Source: Eulemur rufifrons
Lineage: Eukaryota; Chordata; Mammalia; Primates; Lemuridae
Assembly: GCF_041146395.1 (NCBI RefSeq)
Contig: NC_090989.1
Location: 174,871,501 to 174,935,500, forward strand
Length of the DNA stretch: 64,000 nt
Reading direction: 5' to 3'
In this document: positions 1-14,985 of the stretch, in pieces
How the letters are laid out: the number at the start of each line of letters is the position of its first letter
Numbering within the stretch: the first letter of the stretch is position 1
Program-made: the position numbers and the translations under genes
Notes under the pieces: generated by a model
What the model saw: the letters and a program-made list of their open reading frames with translations, nothing else
The model's database searches: none
Told to the model about the DNA's origin: nothing

Positions 1-287
1 AAAATCTCGTCCAATATTATATATTATTTTTCAAGGGGAAAAATGTTTAGAATGGCAATTCTTAAAATGTAGTCTAAGAGCCTCTTAGTGTCTCCGAGGC
101 CTTTTCCAGGGTTCACTAGGTCAAATCTATTTTTGTAATAATAAATTAGGTATGGTTTGTATTTGTCACTTCTCATTCCCTTCTGAGGGTACAGTGGAGT
201 GTCCAGTGGCAATATGACGTATGTTGATGTCATCATTCAGACAGCTTTTGTGTTCTTGTGATTTTAAAAAATTCTCAGCTTTAATTT

Positions 288-622
<335 letters not shown>

Positions 623-631
623 CTTTAATTT

Positions 632-1424
632 GTAATGCAATAAATATTGATAGTTGTAATTCACATAACAAAATCTCTTTGGGGTTCTTAATAATTTTTA
701 AGAATATAAAGGGATTCTGAGATCAGGAAGCTAGAGAACTGCTTGCTTGGGGTGTCTGTTGTGCTACATTACAAGAAATGGAACTCCTCAAATGTACAGC
801 ACCATCAATCTGTACTATAAACAATCAGGAAGTGGAGGTCTATGTTAACTTGTAGGAGACTTTATAAAAATATATTCCCAAGATCATGAGTCCTACCAGA
901 GAAAGAACCTTCTAGAGTTGGTAGCCAGGCATTATATCATGCACCATGACTTCCTGAGAAGGTAACTCTGTGTCTTTGATTTTCAGTTTCCTCAACCATT
1001 CAATATAGGAACATAATAATGATAGTTCTTCTTCCCAGTGTTGAAACTTTATAAGGTAAGATGGTACACGGCAAGATCAGTCTTGGGTCTTCGTAAGGTT
1101 TTGAGTTGTTGAAAATAAAGACATGAAAACTAGCAAAGATGTGTTTGCCTCAGATTTTCTTCTTAGATAAAAATGACTGGAATTTAAACTGGGTGGTAAA
1201 TTTAACTGGTTTCTTAAAAACCAATTGCAATAGTAAACTTTCCTCTCTATCCTGAGAATATTCTCTGCTCTTTGACCATTGCTAAAATGATGAATCCCTA
1301 AGGAAAGACTGGATATGACCATGAAGAGTCTGCTTGGTCTTATGGGAAGAAAATTACATTAAGGAGGCCTGAGTTCTGATCTAGTCTTTCTCTGTCACAG
1401 GACAGCCGTATGGCATTCCATGTG
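632..1424. other. Unique sequence, nothing recognised
   Basis: No repeat family, splice-flanked open frame or simple repeat was recognised here. Composition is AT-rich without CpG enrichment. Confidence 0.5.
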
Positions 1425-1882
1425 TGGTAGAATGTCACGTTGGTGACCCCCAGTGAACCACATCTCCTGTTACACAAGCCCTAGCATAGGCCCCTCCCAT
1501 TTGCCTCTGGGCTTGCTTTTGCCAATGGCACATTTATGCCATCAGAAACTTGATAAATGCTTGCACTTCAGGGTTTATTCTCTTGAAATGCTTTCAATTG
1601 GAAGTCAAGTGCTTTGTTAGAAAGAAACTCCGGCTAGACAAACAATGAGTGGCCACCAGGAGAGAACCCTTGGGGATTAGAATTCAGTCACCTTGGATAT
1701 TCCCTCCCCAGTCAAGCTCCTAACTGAATGAAATTTCATGAGTGACCTCAGTTCATTCCAAATGGAGCAGAAGAACTGTGTATAGGAAAGCATTCAACTC
1801 ACAGAATTGTGAAAAATAATAAATCATTGTTTTAAGTCACTATGTTTTGAGGTGGTCTCTTACGCAGCTATAGATAACACAT
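1425..1882 (+). mobile_element. LTR-like fossil (MaLR/ERVL type)
   Basis: The 3' part has the layout typical of old mammalian MaLR/ERVL LTR ends: an AATAAATCATTGTTTTAAG-like stretch near 1818-1837 (polyadenylation signal AATAAA, then the 'TTTTAAGCCACTAAGTTTTGGGGTGG' type motif in decayed form), and a GCAGCTATAGATAACAC end near 1864-1880. The 5' limit is uncertain and no target duplication was found. Subfamily not assigned. Confidence 0.5.
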
Positions 1883-2033
1883 TCTAACCACTTTTCTCTA
1901 AGGCTCTTCAGCTTAAAGATAGGAATGGAAACATTTGCCCCACTCATCTTAGAGGGCTTATATGAATATGAAATGAGTTAATAAATGTGAGGTCATCTTT
2001 CTATTTGTTAGGGAGCTAGGTACTGTGGTTATA

Positions 2034-2257
2034 TCTACACACGCAAACTGGTTTGACTCTTTTGACAGACTTGACCAGTCAAATCAATCTTGTCAGAAAA
2101 AAAAAATCTTACAATTCGATTTTTGACTGACTTGATTATTGTTTTGACCTCTCTGACTTTTTTTTTTTTTTTTTGCTCAAGTTCAACTTTTTTTTTAACT
2201 GAATAACTTGACTTAGCCAGTTTAGTCAGTCAAAATAATCAAAACAGTTTGGGTAGA
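2034..2257. mobile_element. Palindromic foldback mini-transposon (MITE-like)
   Basis: Nearly the whole element is an imperfect palindrome centred near 2146. The left arm (TCTACACACGCAAACTGG from 2034) matches the reverse complement of the right arm (ending CAGTTTGGGTAGA at 2257), and the match continues inward through GTCAA-rich sequence and an A-run/T-run pair for about 100 bases per arm. A TA dinucleotide flanks each end (2032-2033 and 2258-2259), as expected for a Tc1/mariner-type insertion. There is no coding capacity. The family was not recognised; the superfamily is inferred only from the TA flanks. Confidence 0.6.
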
Positions 2258-2259
2258 TA

Positions 2260-3785
2260 GAAACAGTCTGTGTGTGATATTTTCCTCTTATTTAACTTTA
2301 CTGGAAAATTATGTGACTGAGGGGCATATATGCATAGCAAATATGGGGATAAACTTTGACTTATAACTACCCAGTTTCGAATTACTGTATAGATTATAGC
2401 AGCATTTGTTTGGTAACAGGAAAAAATATAGTTAGTTTTTATTTCCCAATGGCATGCTACATTATAAGTCCATTAGCAGTTGCATATGTTATTGCTGTAA
2501 TTCTAATAACTGCCATATATTATTATGGCAATAATAATGTAATTCTTATAGTATACAATATGTAATTTATTGAACGTTGCTGGAATTTATTTTTAACTTA
2601 TAAATTTGGCTTGCTTTTCAGCACTAGAACTCCCTATGTCCTGCTTTGGGAGTTTAGTCATATTCCTTTTGTTTGAATAAGCTGTCACAAGCGCATGTCT
2701 GAGATGAGCGCACGCAAGAGAATGTTGAAGCTTGGCAGTCATTAAAGTCCTGGGTTAGAAGTGAAGTGAATGATTGCAATGCGGGTTGAGTAGGTCCATT
2801 CATATATGTCATATTGATACTACCAGAGCTGCTGACTAGGTGATTCAAATATAAGCCACCGTTTTGGAGTATTCGTAGATATTCTATGGTGCTTAAGGTT
2901 ATGACAGATGAAGCTTTCCTTATGAATTGTCAAAAAGATCACAAACCCCTCTACTGCTTCTATTTCTGTCACCAGTAGCTTGCTTGCTTTTAAATTTTTT
3001 TTTTCCGTCTAATGCCCTTTGACTGTAGTTCTTCAGAATTCTGTAATACATTACAAAAAACTATGCAAAAAGCTCTTGACTTTGCTCACCTGCTGGCCAA
3101 CAGGAAGGATTCTAAACTATTCCAAGAAGATAAGTGTCTATGTTGTGGTTTGGGGGGGGGGGAATCTAAATAAAAATCAAACACAAATTTAATACTTGTT
3201 TCAATCTCTTTAACTTGTTTCATGAAGTTCTTTTGATTTATTACCTAAATATATTCTAACATAATTTAAACCTGTTTCTTCCATAGTTATAACTAAAATA
3301 CTTCAGATTGCAGTCCAAATATATTCACTTGGTTCAGTATAATACAAATCCATCTTACTGTGTTTAAGCCAATTTACTTCAATGCTGGGAAAAGAAACCC
3401 ACCATGGGCCCTGAGTGTGCCTTCACCTTCTTACTAGTGGCCAGATTGCAAGCCCCACCTGACCTCTGACCCTGCTCCCTTTTATCACTAGTCACATAGG
3501 GAATTTATACTTCAAGGCCAACACTGCCAGCTGTCATACAGATCCCTTCATTTATTAATTCTTCATTCAAAAAAAAAAAAACCCACCTTTTATTTAGATT
3601 CTCCTAATACTAACCCTATCACTTAGTTGTCTCTTCTCTAGATCTTTTCTAAAATGTTAATATCCCTCTTGAGTTAAGGAGTGCAAAACTGACTCCTAAT
3701 AGATCCTAATCAATATTCACCATAGAAGTGTGGACCAATATCTCCACCAGTTTACGTTCCCATTCATACTTGTTCAAGTCAGTGC
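2260..3785. other. Unique AT-rich sequence
   Basis: No repeat family or gene recognised. A run of nine to ten G residues sits near 3152-3161, and short A or T runs occur near 2990-3003 and 3569-3581. Confidence 0.5.
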
Positions 3786-3789
3786 TGTT

Positions 3790-3960
3790 TGTTTATTCTT
3801 TCATTCTTTCCTCAGACAGTTTTACTTATTCTTTTATTTATTCAACATTCTTGCATTTACTCAACAAATATGAATTGAGTGTCTATGCACTCTATAGCTA
3901 ACCTATAATAATACAAAGTACATTGGACGTGACTCCTAATTTTGGACATCTTGTGTTTCT
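3790..3960 (-). repeat. L2 LINE 3'-end fragment, reverse strand
   Basis: The sequence around 3835-3890 (TTATTCAACATTC, then ACTCAACAAATATGAATTGAGTG) is the reverse complement of the L2 3' end, which normally closes with a GCTCAATAAATATTTGTTGAATG motif. Strongly diverged; limits approximate. Confidence 0.5.
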
Positions 3961-6900
3961 CAAAGCTAGTCAATATGCAAATCAAATGTTTGCTGTGGGT
4001 AGAAAAGATAGACCAGATCATAAAGGGCCTGAATGCCGGCATGTGGAGGTGGAAGTACCTGCTGAAGACTAAAGTTCTGGAGTACATATATTCAGAAAGA
4101 TTTATTTGATAGAAATGTATAGAAATGATTAAATAAAGGAGAAATAATAAGTAGAGTCTCTTTCAGGAGGTTATGATAACAAAAATCCATACTTCCTCAT
4201 TTGAGGCCAGGTATGCTCGGGATTCAGAACTTCCCACGTTTTAGAAAGGTGCTACAACGCATACACCATATACTAGATAACACCAGGGTCTAGAGAAGTT
4301 CTCTGCAATCAAACATCTCAATATTTCTCCAAATAAATTCAAACAAAATATTATAAATGATGTCTATAGAAATCATGTCAGCTTGTGTCACAAATTGTTT
4401 TTAAAACAAAAGTTTGGATTATCAGAACTTTTTGAGTTTCAGAACTACAGGTAAGGATCTATGGACATCTGGTCTGGCCTAGAGGAAATATGTCCATGAA
4501 TTAGCGCAGTAAAGAGGAAGAATGGATATAAGGAATATCACAGAGGAACACCGGGGTGCTTGTCATTTGGTTGCATATTATGCACAAAAAGAAATGTGAC
4601 AACAAGGACTCTGAGGTTTTGAGTCTGGGTGGCTGGGAGGGTGGTGGCGTGTGTCATTAACAGAACAGAAGGGACTTAGGAGGAGGGGACTGCTTAGTAA
4701 GAGCTGGGGGAGGAGGGAGATGATGATTAATTCAACTTGAAATATACAAATCTCCAGGACATTATGAACCTGACTGAAATTAGCATGATTAAAGGTGCCT
4801 CTCATGGTGTTTTGGTGAGGATGTGATGGGGAACTAAATTAGAAATCAGTAGCCTTTTCGCATAGAACATATTTTATTAATCAAATTTGAAAGCTGAATC
4901 CATCCAACCTAAGAAGTCATTCTAGACTCTAAGAAAATGGCACAAATGTGAATGGTATTCTAAAATTGGAAAGAAATTTGAAAGAGAATACATAAATTTC
5001 AGAATTCTACCTGGATTAAAATGGAGCTATTTTAATCTATTTCTGTGAAGTTACTTCTGACAGTAAATAAAGGCTTATGGCTCAGTTATGAAAACTAGTC
5101 CATTTTGGGGTAAGAACTACAGATCAGATCAGTGACTTAAACTTTATCATTTGTATGAGCTAGCAAGCCTACAAATACCACATTTTTAAACAGGAGTGAA
5201 GTATGGTTTAAACTTATCAGAAAAATATTTGTCTTAATTCTCATGTATGTTTCTAGGAATGTAGTTGTAATCTTATAATTACTCATATCTGCAAATAAAT
5301 ATAGATAAAACGTTGTTTAGCTTATATGACATAGTTACCAAGAAACATTCCAAATTTTGCTGATTTTTTTCATGTCAGTCAATATGTTCCAGATGGTTCG
5401 CTTCTCTCACCACTGTCTATTTAAAAAGTCCCTTGGTAGAGGTGAATGGCAATATCTCAGGTCTGTAGGAACCAACCTTATCAAATTATGCCACTGGATG
5501 CTCTCTTCAACAGCCCTCTTGCTACCTAGAAGCCATTATTTCCTTTTCTGCCTTTACATAGAGGTGCATCTTCAACTGTGAATTCTTTGGGTAGCTCCTC
5601 TTGTCATCAAGTCTGACGACTGATGGCAATTAAGCCACAGAAACAGTCCATCTGTGGTGAGGTTCTGATAGGACATGTGTAATCACAGGAGCATGGAGAA
5701 GGGGCTGAACAAGGAATGGCAGGTAAGCCCCTAAACCCTATACTTTAATCATTAAAATGAGGAGAAGAATCTTGAATAATGAATGGATGCTTTCATGCCT
5801 TTCTTTAAAAAAAAAAAAAACACAAAACATTTTTTTTTCTGGGAAGATAGAGAAATGCAGTATTAAATATATCCTCACTTATATTATTTTGCTCTTAACT
5901 ATGTTTTCATAAAAATATATTTGATTATACTTTTAGTTAGCCTGATCCTCCTAGACAGTGTTTTCGGAAAAGCAGACTTCTTATTTGATAAGGCTGTTCA
6001 ATGACCCCTTTTCATCTTGAGATAGTTAATTTTTTTCAACATTTTAAGCATTTTACCATCATAACATGCTGGAGTTTCTCTCCCTCTCAAGGATATAGGT
6101 TTAAGAAAATGCATTTCAAATATTAAAAGAAAACATCACAGAACATTCCAGGGAGATAATGTCTTCTAATGTAGAAGGTGACATTGTTTATAACACTGTA
6201 ACAATGACAACCTTCTTGGTCCAGGTGGCTGTTTGGCTGCAGTCCTTCCCATGCAGGAAGGGGAAGAGCCAGTGCATTTCAGTGACTTTATGCAATGCAC
6301 AAACTCAGGTGGAACGGCTCGGACCTTTGAGAACAAGATGAAAAGATCTAGCAGCAGGAAGAATTTGGGCTCCATTTAGGGAAAATGCCCCAATAAAAGA
6401 ATTGTGAGACCCTGGTGCATATTACCAAAAGATTCTGTGGAATCCCATTTTCTGGTGATTTTAATGAATAAAGTGCAATGATTTTTGTAGGATAATTGGT
6501 ATGAAGTGCTGCCCAGAAGCTGAGGAATGAATGAATCCACCTTCACACGTCTTTTCAGGCCCTTCAATTCTGTGATTTGTGCATTACATTATTTAGAAGA
6601 AATAATAAAGAACTAAATATGCTTTTTTCTATGTGTGGCATTAACCACCTTTGTCTGTTAATGTGGTACCTGCCAATTACTTGCATTAATGTAAATGGCT
6701 AAAATATACAAATTAAGTTATGAACACACTGCTACATTTAACAGATTAACTGAAAACCTGTGAAGATTTCAAGAGTATATTAAATGGCATAAAAACCATT
6801 TCCTTGATCTTGAACTTGTAGACTACTTCCCCCCCGCCAAAAAAAAAAAAAAAAAAAATGTGTGGTCTTAGAGCCCTGAATGTATTCTGAGTGCAGCAAA

Positions 6901-7115
6901 AGAATTTAATATACATTTAAAAAGATGTATGGTCACCAGACTATGTGATTTCAAAATCACTATCCCAATTAATCTTCACGATAATCTTAGCTGTGAGTCA
7001 GCACGCTTTATCTGTAAAGGGATAGACAGCAATATTTTAGGTTTTATTGGACTTAAGGACTCTGTACAAAGTGCTCAGTTCTGCCACTGGATCCTGATAT
7101 TACATAAATGAACGG
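3961..7115. other. Unique AT-rich sequence
   Basis: About 3.1 kb with no recognised gene or clear repeat. Short open frames here show no splice context or recognisable domains. A-runs occur at 5805-5820 and 6839-6858. A weak MIR-like stretch may lie near 6945-7020. Confidence 0.45.
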
Positions 7116-7119
7116 GCAA

Positions 7120-7202
7120 GGCTGCATTCCAATAATACTTTATTTACCAAAACAAGCCACAGGTCAGATTTGACCCACCTGTAGTAGTTTCCTAACACCT
7201 GA
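7120..7202 (-). repeat. hAT-Charlie nonautonomous fragment, reverse strand
   Basis: The stretch TTCCAATAATACTTTATTTACC followed by CCACAGGTCAGATTTGACCC is the reverse complement of the 5' end of the same element family that is nearly full length at 18166-18384. Only the 5' terminal part is left. Confidence 0.6.
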
Positions 7203-7325
7203 TCTAGTGATAGGCATCATTATTGCTGCTTATGAAAGACAGAAGTTAAACCCAAAAAGGTTATTTTACTTACTCAAGGTCTCACAGGCAAATGGATTGT
7301 AGATCAAATTAGTACCAGTTAAATC
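7203..7325 (+). repeat. MIR SINE fragment
   Basis: Shows the decayed MIR 3' core: tandem elements resembling 'AGAAGTTAA..CCAAAAAGG' and 'CTTACTCAAGGTCTCACAGGCAA', equivalent to the conserved CTTGCCCAAGGTCACACAG block. Limits approximate. Confidence 0.5.
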
Positions 7326-8589
7326 TATTTGAAATGATATTGATCAATAAATAATAATAGTATAAAAAATTAAGCCATTTAATTCTTTATTTTCTAGTGG
7401 GCTGTTATGAAAGTCCTAGATAAGGTATATTTACTGCTTAGCTTACACAGTTCCTCTTCTGGGGATCTGTCCTGTCTATAGCCCTACTGGGTTTGTTGTG
7501 GTCTCTGTGACCCCACCCCTGACAACAGCTGACTGAACAAAGCATGGGAACTTGGCCCATCTGTATAGTTTCCAACAATTTATGACTTATGTGATCTAGT
7601 GTGAATTGGAATGGATCCAATAGATTCTTCTCTTGGGAACTTGGTCTTTAAGAAGCATAGGAAATTCTTGTTTGGAAAGAGTTCCTAGAACTACCCTGAT
7701 TTGATTATATGAATGTATCAAATTATCACATGTACCTTGAAAATATGTATCTATTAAAAATAAGAATTATTAAGAGGTACTATAACCAGAAGGCTGTAAG
7801 TGAAGGTTATTCGGAGCCCCAGAATAAACGGTAATAGAAGAATGGGGGGAGGGGGAGAGAGGGAGAGAGAGAGAGGACAGAAAGCGGTGCAGCCTCTAGT
7901 AAATAAAAATTCATTGCTAAATTTTCAGTTTCTGGCTGCAGTCCTTGGGAACTCCATGAGCTTTGTTAGATTCTATGCATATCTGTGTTGTATCATTAAA
8001 ATAAATCCTTTATTGTTTAACACTAGCTTGAGTGGGACTATGTTCCTTGAATCAAAAGGGCCCTGATTAGCCAATGAAGTCATGAGGTTTTTATTTTTAT
8101 ATTCAATTGAATAAAATGCCTCCTTCTCTCCCCCTCTGAAGGTTTGGGGCTTGGAGTATCAAAGTCGAAATCTGGGCTCTTTAAGTTTGCTCTTTAGAAG
8201 ACAGGTTTGTCCAAGGCTAATAAAGGAGTGCAAAGAATAAAGCTTATGGCTTTTCTAAGTTATGTTCATCATCCCTCCCTTTTTTTCAAGTTCTTTAAAT
8301 CTAGATGGAAAAATATATGCATCAGAAGGAAGAGGTGAAAGGGTCAGTGGTCAGCCGTCTGGTGCTGGCTCATGCTTCTTCAACTCTCTTAACAATGGTG
8401 TAGTCATGACATGAAAGGGGAATGCAGAAGCCTGGCCTCTGGCTCCCAGCTGTGGGCCACAGAGCCCAGAACCAGAATCTCCGTCCACTCATGGCCACCT
8501 CTCGCTTCTCTTCCACGCCCATTTTCTTGACAGCTATTCTTAACTTGGTAGTATAGATCATTTTTTTCTAGTCAGTGTTGTAACTATCA
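7326..8589. other. Unique sequence with a short purine tract
   Basis: No gene recognised. A GA/G-rich tract lies at 7842-7877. Frames reading through it (Arg/Glu repeats) are low-complexity artefacts. Confidence 0.5.
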
Positions 8590-9175
8590 TTATAGGCTTA
8601 CGAAACATTTAGCACACACACTTTTCCCCTGTTAGCTGAATTAATGTGTACCTGTACAATATCTGATTCAAATACATGTGGCACTTGGGCTGCACCGTGC
8701 CAGGTTCTCTTGGCCCACCCGATTGCAAGGCAGCTGTGATGGGCAGTTCTCGCTTCTTGCAAATGTCCCAGTATGTGTTGAAGTTCTCTCCATTTTGCTT
8801 TCTGTGAAATGGTGAGAGGGTGGCAGGTAGAGCAAGGCAGCAGATAGACACAGCCAAGAGTCGCAGGTGGGTTGATGTCCCTGGAACAACCTTCACCCAA
8901 AGGAGAGTGGGGTTCAGGAAATGCCCAATGCTTCCTGTCCTCTGGTGGGTCAGCTATGAGCGCCATACTTGTGCAATTCTCCAGAACCTTCCCAGGGAGA
9001 TGGAGTGCCAGCCTCCTACTGCAGTCCCCACTTATTGGCTTTCTCTGTCCTGTCTCACTCACTCTTGCCAGTCCCTGTGTTCTGCTTCCTAGTATTACCT
9101 CCTAAATAAACTACCACTACGCAAATCCTAGTCCTAGGGTCTGCTTTCAGGGAACTCAAACTAAGGCAATGACCA
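8590..9175 (+). mobile_element. LTR-like fossil, subfamily unassigned
   Basis: The end resembles an ERVL-class LTR tail: CCTAAATAAACTACCACTACGC (AATAAA signal near 9103-9108), then GGGTCTGCTTTCAGGGAACTCAAACTAAGGCAATG, the common 'GGGTCTGCTTCTGGGGAACCCAAACTAAGACA' close in decayed form. The 5' limit is a guess. A 154-codon open frame on the reverse strand (8598-9062) lies wholly inside and shows no recognisable domain. Confidence 0.45.
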
Positions 9176-9587
9176 ACTTATAATTTTTACATGCAACAGT
9201 TAATGTTCATAAACAATACTTTCTGCTGTCTGGATCTCAAAGAAAGTCATTGTAAGCTGTTCATGGTGGCAAATGGTAGAACATCTGATAATGGACCATA
9301 AGTTCCCCCCTCCCACACAGAGTCATGCCAGTCTTTTTTTCATAGATGTCAGTATATTTTACTTGCTTAAAGAAACTATTTATCTAATATCTTTTTCGCA
9401 AGGTACTGGATTCAATCCGAGGTCAACCCCACATGTGCAAAATCATCTCTTCCATGTTTTTTGTCTCCATCAGCACTGTCCTTGCTGTTGATCAAGTGGT
9501 TTGGGGAACAGGTTCACTAATACTGTGACAACCATATTTCTATATGAAGTTTGATTTTCTCTACCTTGATGAAATATCATAGAATAT

Positions 9588-9775
9588 TTGAGCCAGGAGG
9601 ACCCTTCAAGATGGTTCTGCCCACACCTTTATTTTGCAGTCGAGGAAACTAAGGCCCAGTGGAATGAGATAACCATTCCAAGGCTATACTTCACAACAGA
9701 GAAAAAATTAGGATTCAAACCAATTGGTTTTCAGTACAAGGGTCTCAGCTCACAGCTTTCAAAGCTAAATATAAT
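9588..9775 (+). repeat. MIR SINE fragment
   Basis: The core block GAGGAAACTAAGGCCCAGTG (9640-9662) and the following 'ATTAGGATTCAAACCA' stretch (9709-9723) are the conserved MIR 3' half. Well preserved for a MIR. Confidence 0.75.
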
Positions 9776-10921
9776 GTTTGACTGTTTCCTTTTCATTTAT
9801 TTTTTCAAATGTTATCTATAAAACTACAGGTTCTGATACGCTTCTGTGCTATTCTCATGTTGGAATAGAATCAGGTGGCACAGAAGCTATTGTTACAGCC
9901 CCAGAAGAGTGTCTGGCGTTTTCAGTGGCACAATTGGAGCCTTCATCAGCGACGTTCTAGTCAACACATCGTATGGAGCAAGAGGCTAAGCCACCATTGA
10001 TCCCCTGCCTGTGAACCTTCAGAGGCTCCTATGCTACAGAAGAACCCCCTTCCTACAGGGAAACTGCAGAATTAGGCACATTAATAATCAGAACCCTCCA
10101 AGAATATCTCTGCATCCAATCAATCCAAGCATTAGCAAAGCAGCCAGAAACGCTTTCTTGGAGGCGTCTCCTTGACTCTCACTTATTTTCTCACCAACTG
10201 CTGGCCCCGCTTTTTTTGCCCCGGATCCAGCTCCATTATCAAAGACGCCAAGGCAAGCTCTGCAATTGGATTGTCTGAAAATGAACAACACACAGATAGT
10301 GAGGAACAGATACTGTAACACCCTAGAGTGCCTGTTAAATCCGCACACCCAGAGAGCTCAGAACCATCCAGAGGACTGAGGAAAATGGCGTCTCTCAGGA
10401 GAAACAAGAGACTCCACAGGTAACACTGAAGAGGGATTTACTGGCAAGGCAGGCTGAGGGGCGCGACCTTCCCCAAACCTAATAATGTTAAATAGTCAGC
10501 CTTATTGCTGAGACATGAATTTGAATCCCATGCTCTGTGAGGCTGGGACTTGGGTGCGAGTCACATTAGTACAATACTGGAACACCCAGGAAGAATCTAT
10601 CTACCATCATCCATCTTACTAGGCTTTTCTTTAATCCTGATTTCTCTGTGACGATTGACCACACAGACATGAATCCCACAGGGTTTCGTTTCCATTTTGT
10701 AACATTGCCAGATTAAAGGCATCTGTTAAGCACCTCTCAGTGGTCATAGTAAGCTTGGTTTTCTGATAGTCTTGCATCCCTTCTCTGCAAGTATTTAAGG
10801 TTTTTCTTTGTTTTTACAGACTTTTAATAACCCTAATTCTAGACCTTTTTTCTAGTTCAGCAACATCTACCGTTTTCATTTTAATCCCTGCCTCAGTTTG
10901 GGTTTCCCCAGAAGCTAATGC
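9776..10921. other. Mostly unique sequence
   Basis: No repeat was identified with confidence. A reverse-strand open frame at 10088-10348 (86 codons) and a short forward frame with an ATGGCG start at 10384 followed by a CAG/GTAACA donor-like site near 10420 were examined. Neither could be tied to a known protein. Confidence 0.4.
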
Positions 10922-11106
10922 AGGGTTTCTCAGCCTCAGAACTGTTGAAATTTGGGGCTGGATAAGTCTTTGCTACAGGGGGCTGCCCTGTGCACTGTAG
11001 GATGCTGAGCAGCTTCCTGGCCTCTGCCCACTAGACCTGCTCCTGTAACGACCGAAAGTATCTCCAGACATTGTCAAATGTGCTCTGGAGGGAGAACCAC
11101 TTCTCT
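10922..11106 (-). repeat. MER5A-like hAT element, reverse strand
   Basis: Reads as the reverse complement of MER5A. Blocks TGTGCACTGTAGGATGCTGAGCAGC (10990-11014) and GTATCTCCAGACATTGTCAAATGT (11058-11081) pair with CCTACAATGCACAGG and TCTGGAGACATTTTTGGTTG in the forward copy at 36294-36510. Nonautonomous, no coding capacity. Confidence 0.8.
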
Positions 11107-11159
11107 AAGTCAAGCATTCAAGAGCAAGAATAGTTTAGTTGGAAAATGATTCAGGAAAC

Positions 11160-11577
11160 CATATTAGACAGGGTTCTCCAGAGAAACAGAATTAGGATGT
11201 GCAGAGAGAAAGAGAAAGAGAGATGGAGAGATTTATTTTAAGGATTTGTCTCATGCAATTGTGGAGATGCATGTCCAAAATCTACAGGGTAGGCTGGCAC
11301 ACTGGAGACCCAGGGAAGAGTCCATGCTGCATTTCAAGTCCAAAGGCAGTCAGTCGGCTGGTAGAATTCCCTTACTTCAGAAGAGTAGAGTCTTTTTCTA
11401 TTAAAGCCTTCAACTGATTGGATAAGACCCACCCACATTATAGAAGATAATCTACTTTGCTTAAAGTCTGCTCGTTTAAATGCTGATCTCGTCTAAACAA
11501 TACTTTCACAGAAACGTCTAGAATTATGTTTGAGTACTGTGGCCTAGCCAAGTTGACACAAAAAATTAACCATCACA
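11160..11577 (-). mobile_element. MLT2-like solo LTR (ERVL), reverse strand
   Basis: On the reverse strand the element starts TGTGATGGTTAATTTTTTGT (at 11577 going left) and continues GTCAACTTGGC, CAATCAGTTGAAGGC and finally GGAGAACCCTG near 11165-11175. This is the layout I associate with MLT2-type LTRs of the ERVL class. It lacks any internal viral sequence next to it, so it is a solo LTR. A GA-rich tract (11203-11230) is internal to it. Orientation is secure; the subfamily name is from memory. Confidence 0.7.
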
Positions 11578-12055
11578 GAAAGGAAAGGAAAATACCAATA
11601 TAAGTGCTCTATTAAGCAAGTTGTAATGGAAATGGGAACACAATTCTGCTGTGGAACTTTGGGTTATTGTATAAAACACGTGTCTCACAGTTACCCATCA
11701 GACTCACGGGGTGAGGAGACAGTGGTATCTGCACATCCTTCCCAGCTACCATTGACTGAGGCCTGTTCCCAGGGGAGTTTAATCCCCTGATGATTCTGGC
11801 CTGCCATATGCCGGGAAAAGCAGGCTTTGACAGCTCCATTAGACTCTATTAGGCAAAGAGGTGCTGGTGCTAGCAGTCAGAATTCAGATCTACATGGGAA
11901 AAATGGCTAAGTGGTCAAAGGACTATGGACAGGGCACTGACAGCATCTAGCTGGTGAGAAATCCATCACCAATTGGTCCCACTTCTGGCTGGTGTCAGGC
12001 TTTCTTCAGCGGCAGTCCTATCATTTATTTGCCTCTTCTCTCCATGCCCCCAAAC
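11578..12055. other. Unique sequence
   Basis: Nothing recognised between the LTR and the following L1 fragment. Confidence 0.5.
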
Positions 12056-12059
12056 ACTT

Positions 12060-12605
12060 TATTAATTTTTAAATTGTGGTAAAATACACATAAATTAAAT
12101 TAAATTTTTCATCTTGACCACTTTTAAGTGTGCAGTTCAGTAGCATCAGGTGTATTCACATTGTCGTGCTACTGTCACCGCCGTCCATCCACAGAATTCT
12201 TTCCATCTTGCAAAATTGGAACTCCGTACCCTCCCTCCCTCCCTCCTCCCCACTAGCCTGGGTAACCTCTATTCTACTTTCTGTCTCTATGAATTTGCTT
12301 ACTCTGGGAACTTCATATGAGAGCAATCCTGCAATATGTATCCTTTCATGATTGGCTTATTTCATTCAGCATAATGTCCTCACAGTCCACCCTTGTACCA
12401 TATTGGAGAATTTCCTTCCTTTTAAAGGCTGAATGATATTCCATTGTATGTATAGACCATGATCGTTTATCCATTCATCTCTTGATGGGCACCTGGGTTG
12501 CTGCCACCTTTTGGCTATTGCAAACAATGCTGCTATGAACGTGGGTGTACAAATATTTCTCGAAGTCCCTGCTTCCAATTTTTTTGGAGTATACACTCAG
12601 ATGTG
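12060..12605 (-). mobile_element. Old 5'-truncated L1 3' end, reverse strand
   Basis: The stretch includes decayed reverse complements of the L1 ORF2 C-terminal region: GAATGATATTCCATTGTATG (12430-12449), ATCTCTTGATGGGCACCTGGGTTG, and GCTATTGCAAACAATGCTGC. It is followed leftwards by the 3'UTR type AAGTGTGCAGTTCAGTAGCAT and TGTGGTAAAATACACATAA. Mammal-wide L1M type by divergence. A CCCT microsatellite-like run (12227-12245) is embedded. Confidence 0.8.
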
Positions 12606-14725
<2,120 letters not shown>

Positions 14726-14985
14726 TATGTTTCTCTTTATAGCTGTTGAGGTATTCCTGTTGATGAGGTCAGGGATCACACTTTGTTTCTCTATGACAAA
14801 GTGTCTGACAAACTAGATCAGATAAATAAATGACATCGCTCCGTTGAGTAGACATTTTCACTTTCAATGCATCAGAGAGTGTCCCAAAAAGCCATTTAGA
14901 TCAAATTTTGCAGGTGAAAATAATCAATACAAGGTAGTTGTATGATTTACATAAGATTCACATAAGACAGAACAACTTTCTACAG

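Noticed and set aside
7842..7877. GA-rich purine tract as a regulatory site
   Set aside because: It is simple sequence without flanking support.
8598..9062. 154-codon reverse-strand frame
   Set aside because: It lies inside an LTR-like fossil, has no recognisable domain, and overlaps equally long forward frames.
10088..10407. Reverse-strand frames of 86 and 74 codons, and a short forward ATGGCG start with a donor-like CAG/GTAACA
   Set aside because: I could not match them to any protein and the two strands compete. There is no CpG island or further exon to support a gene start.
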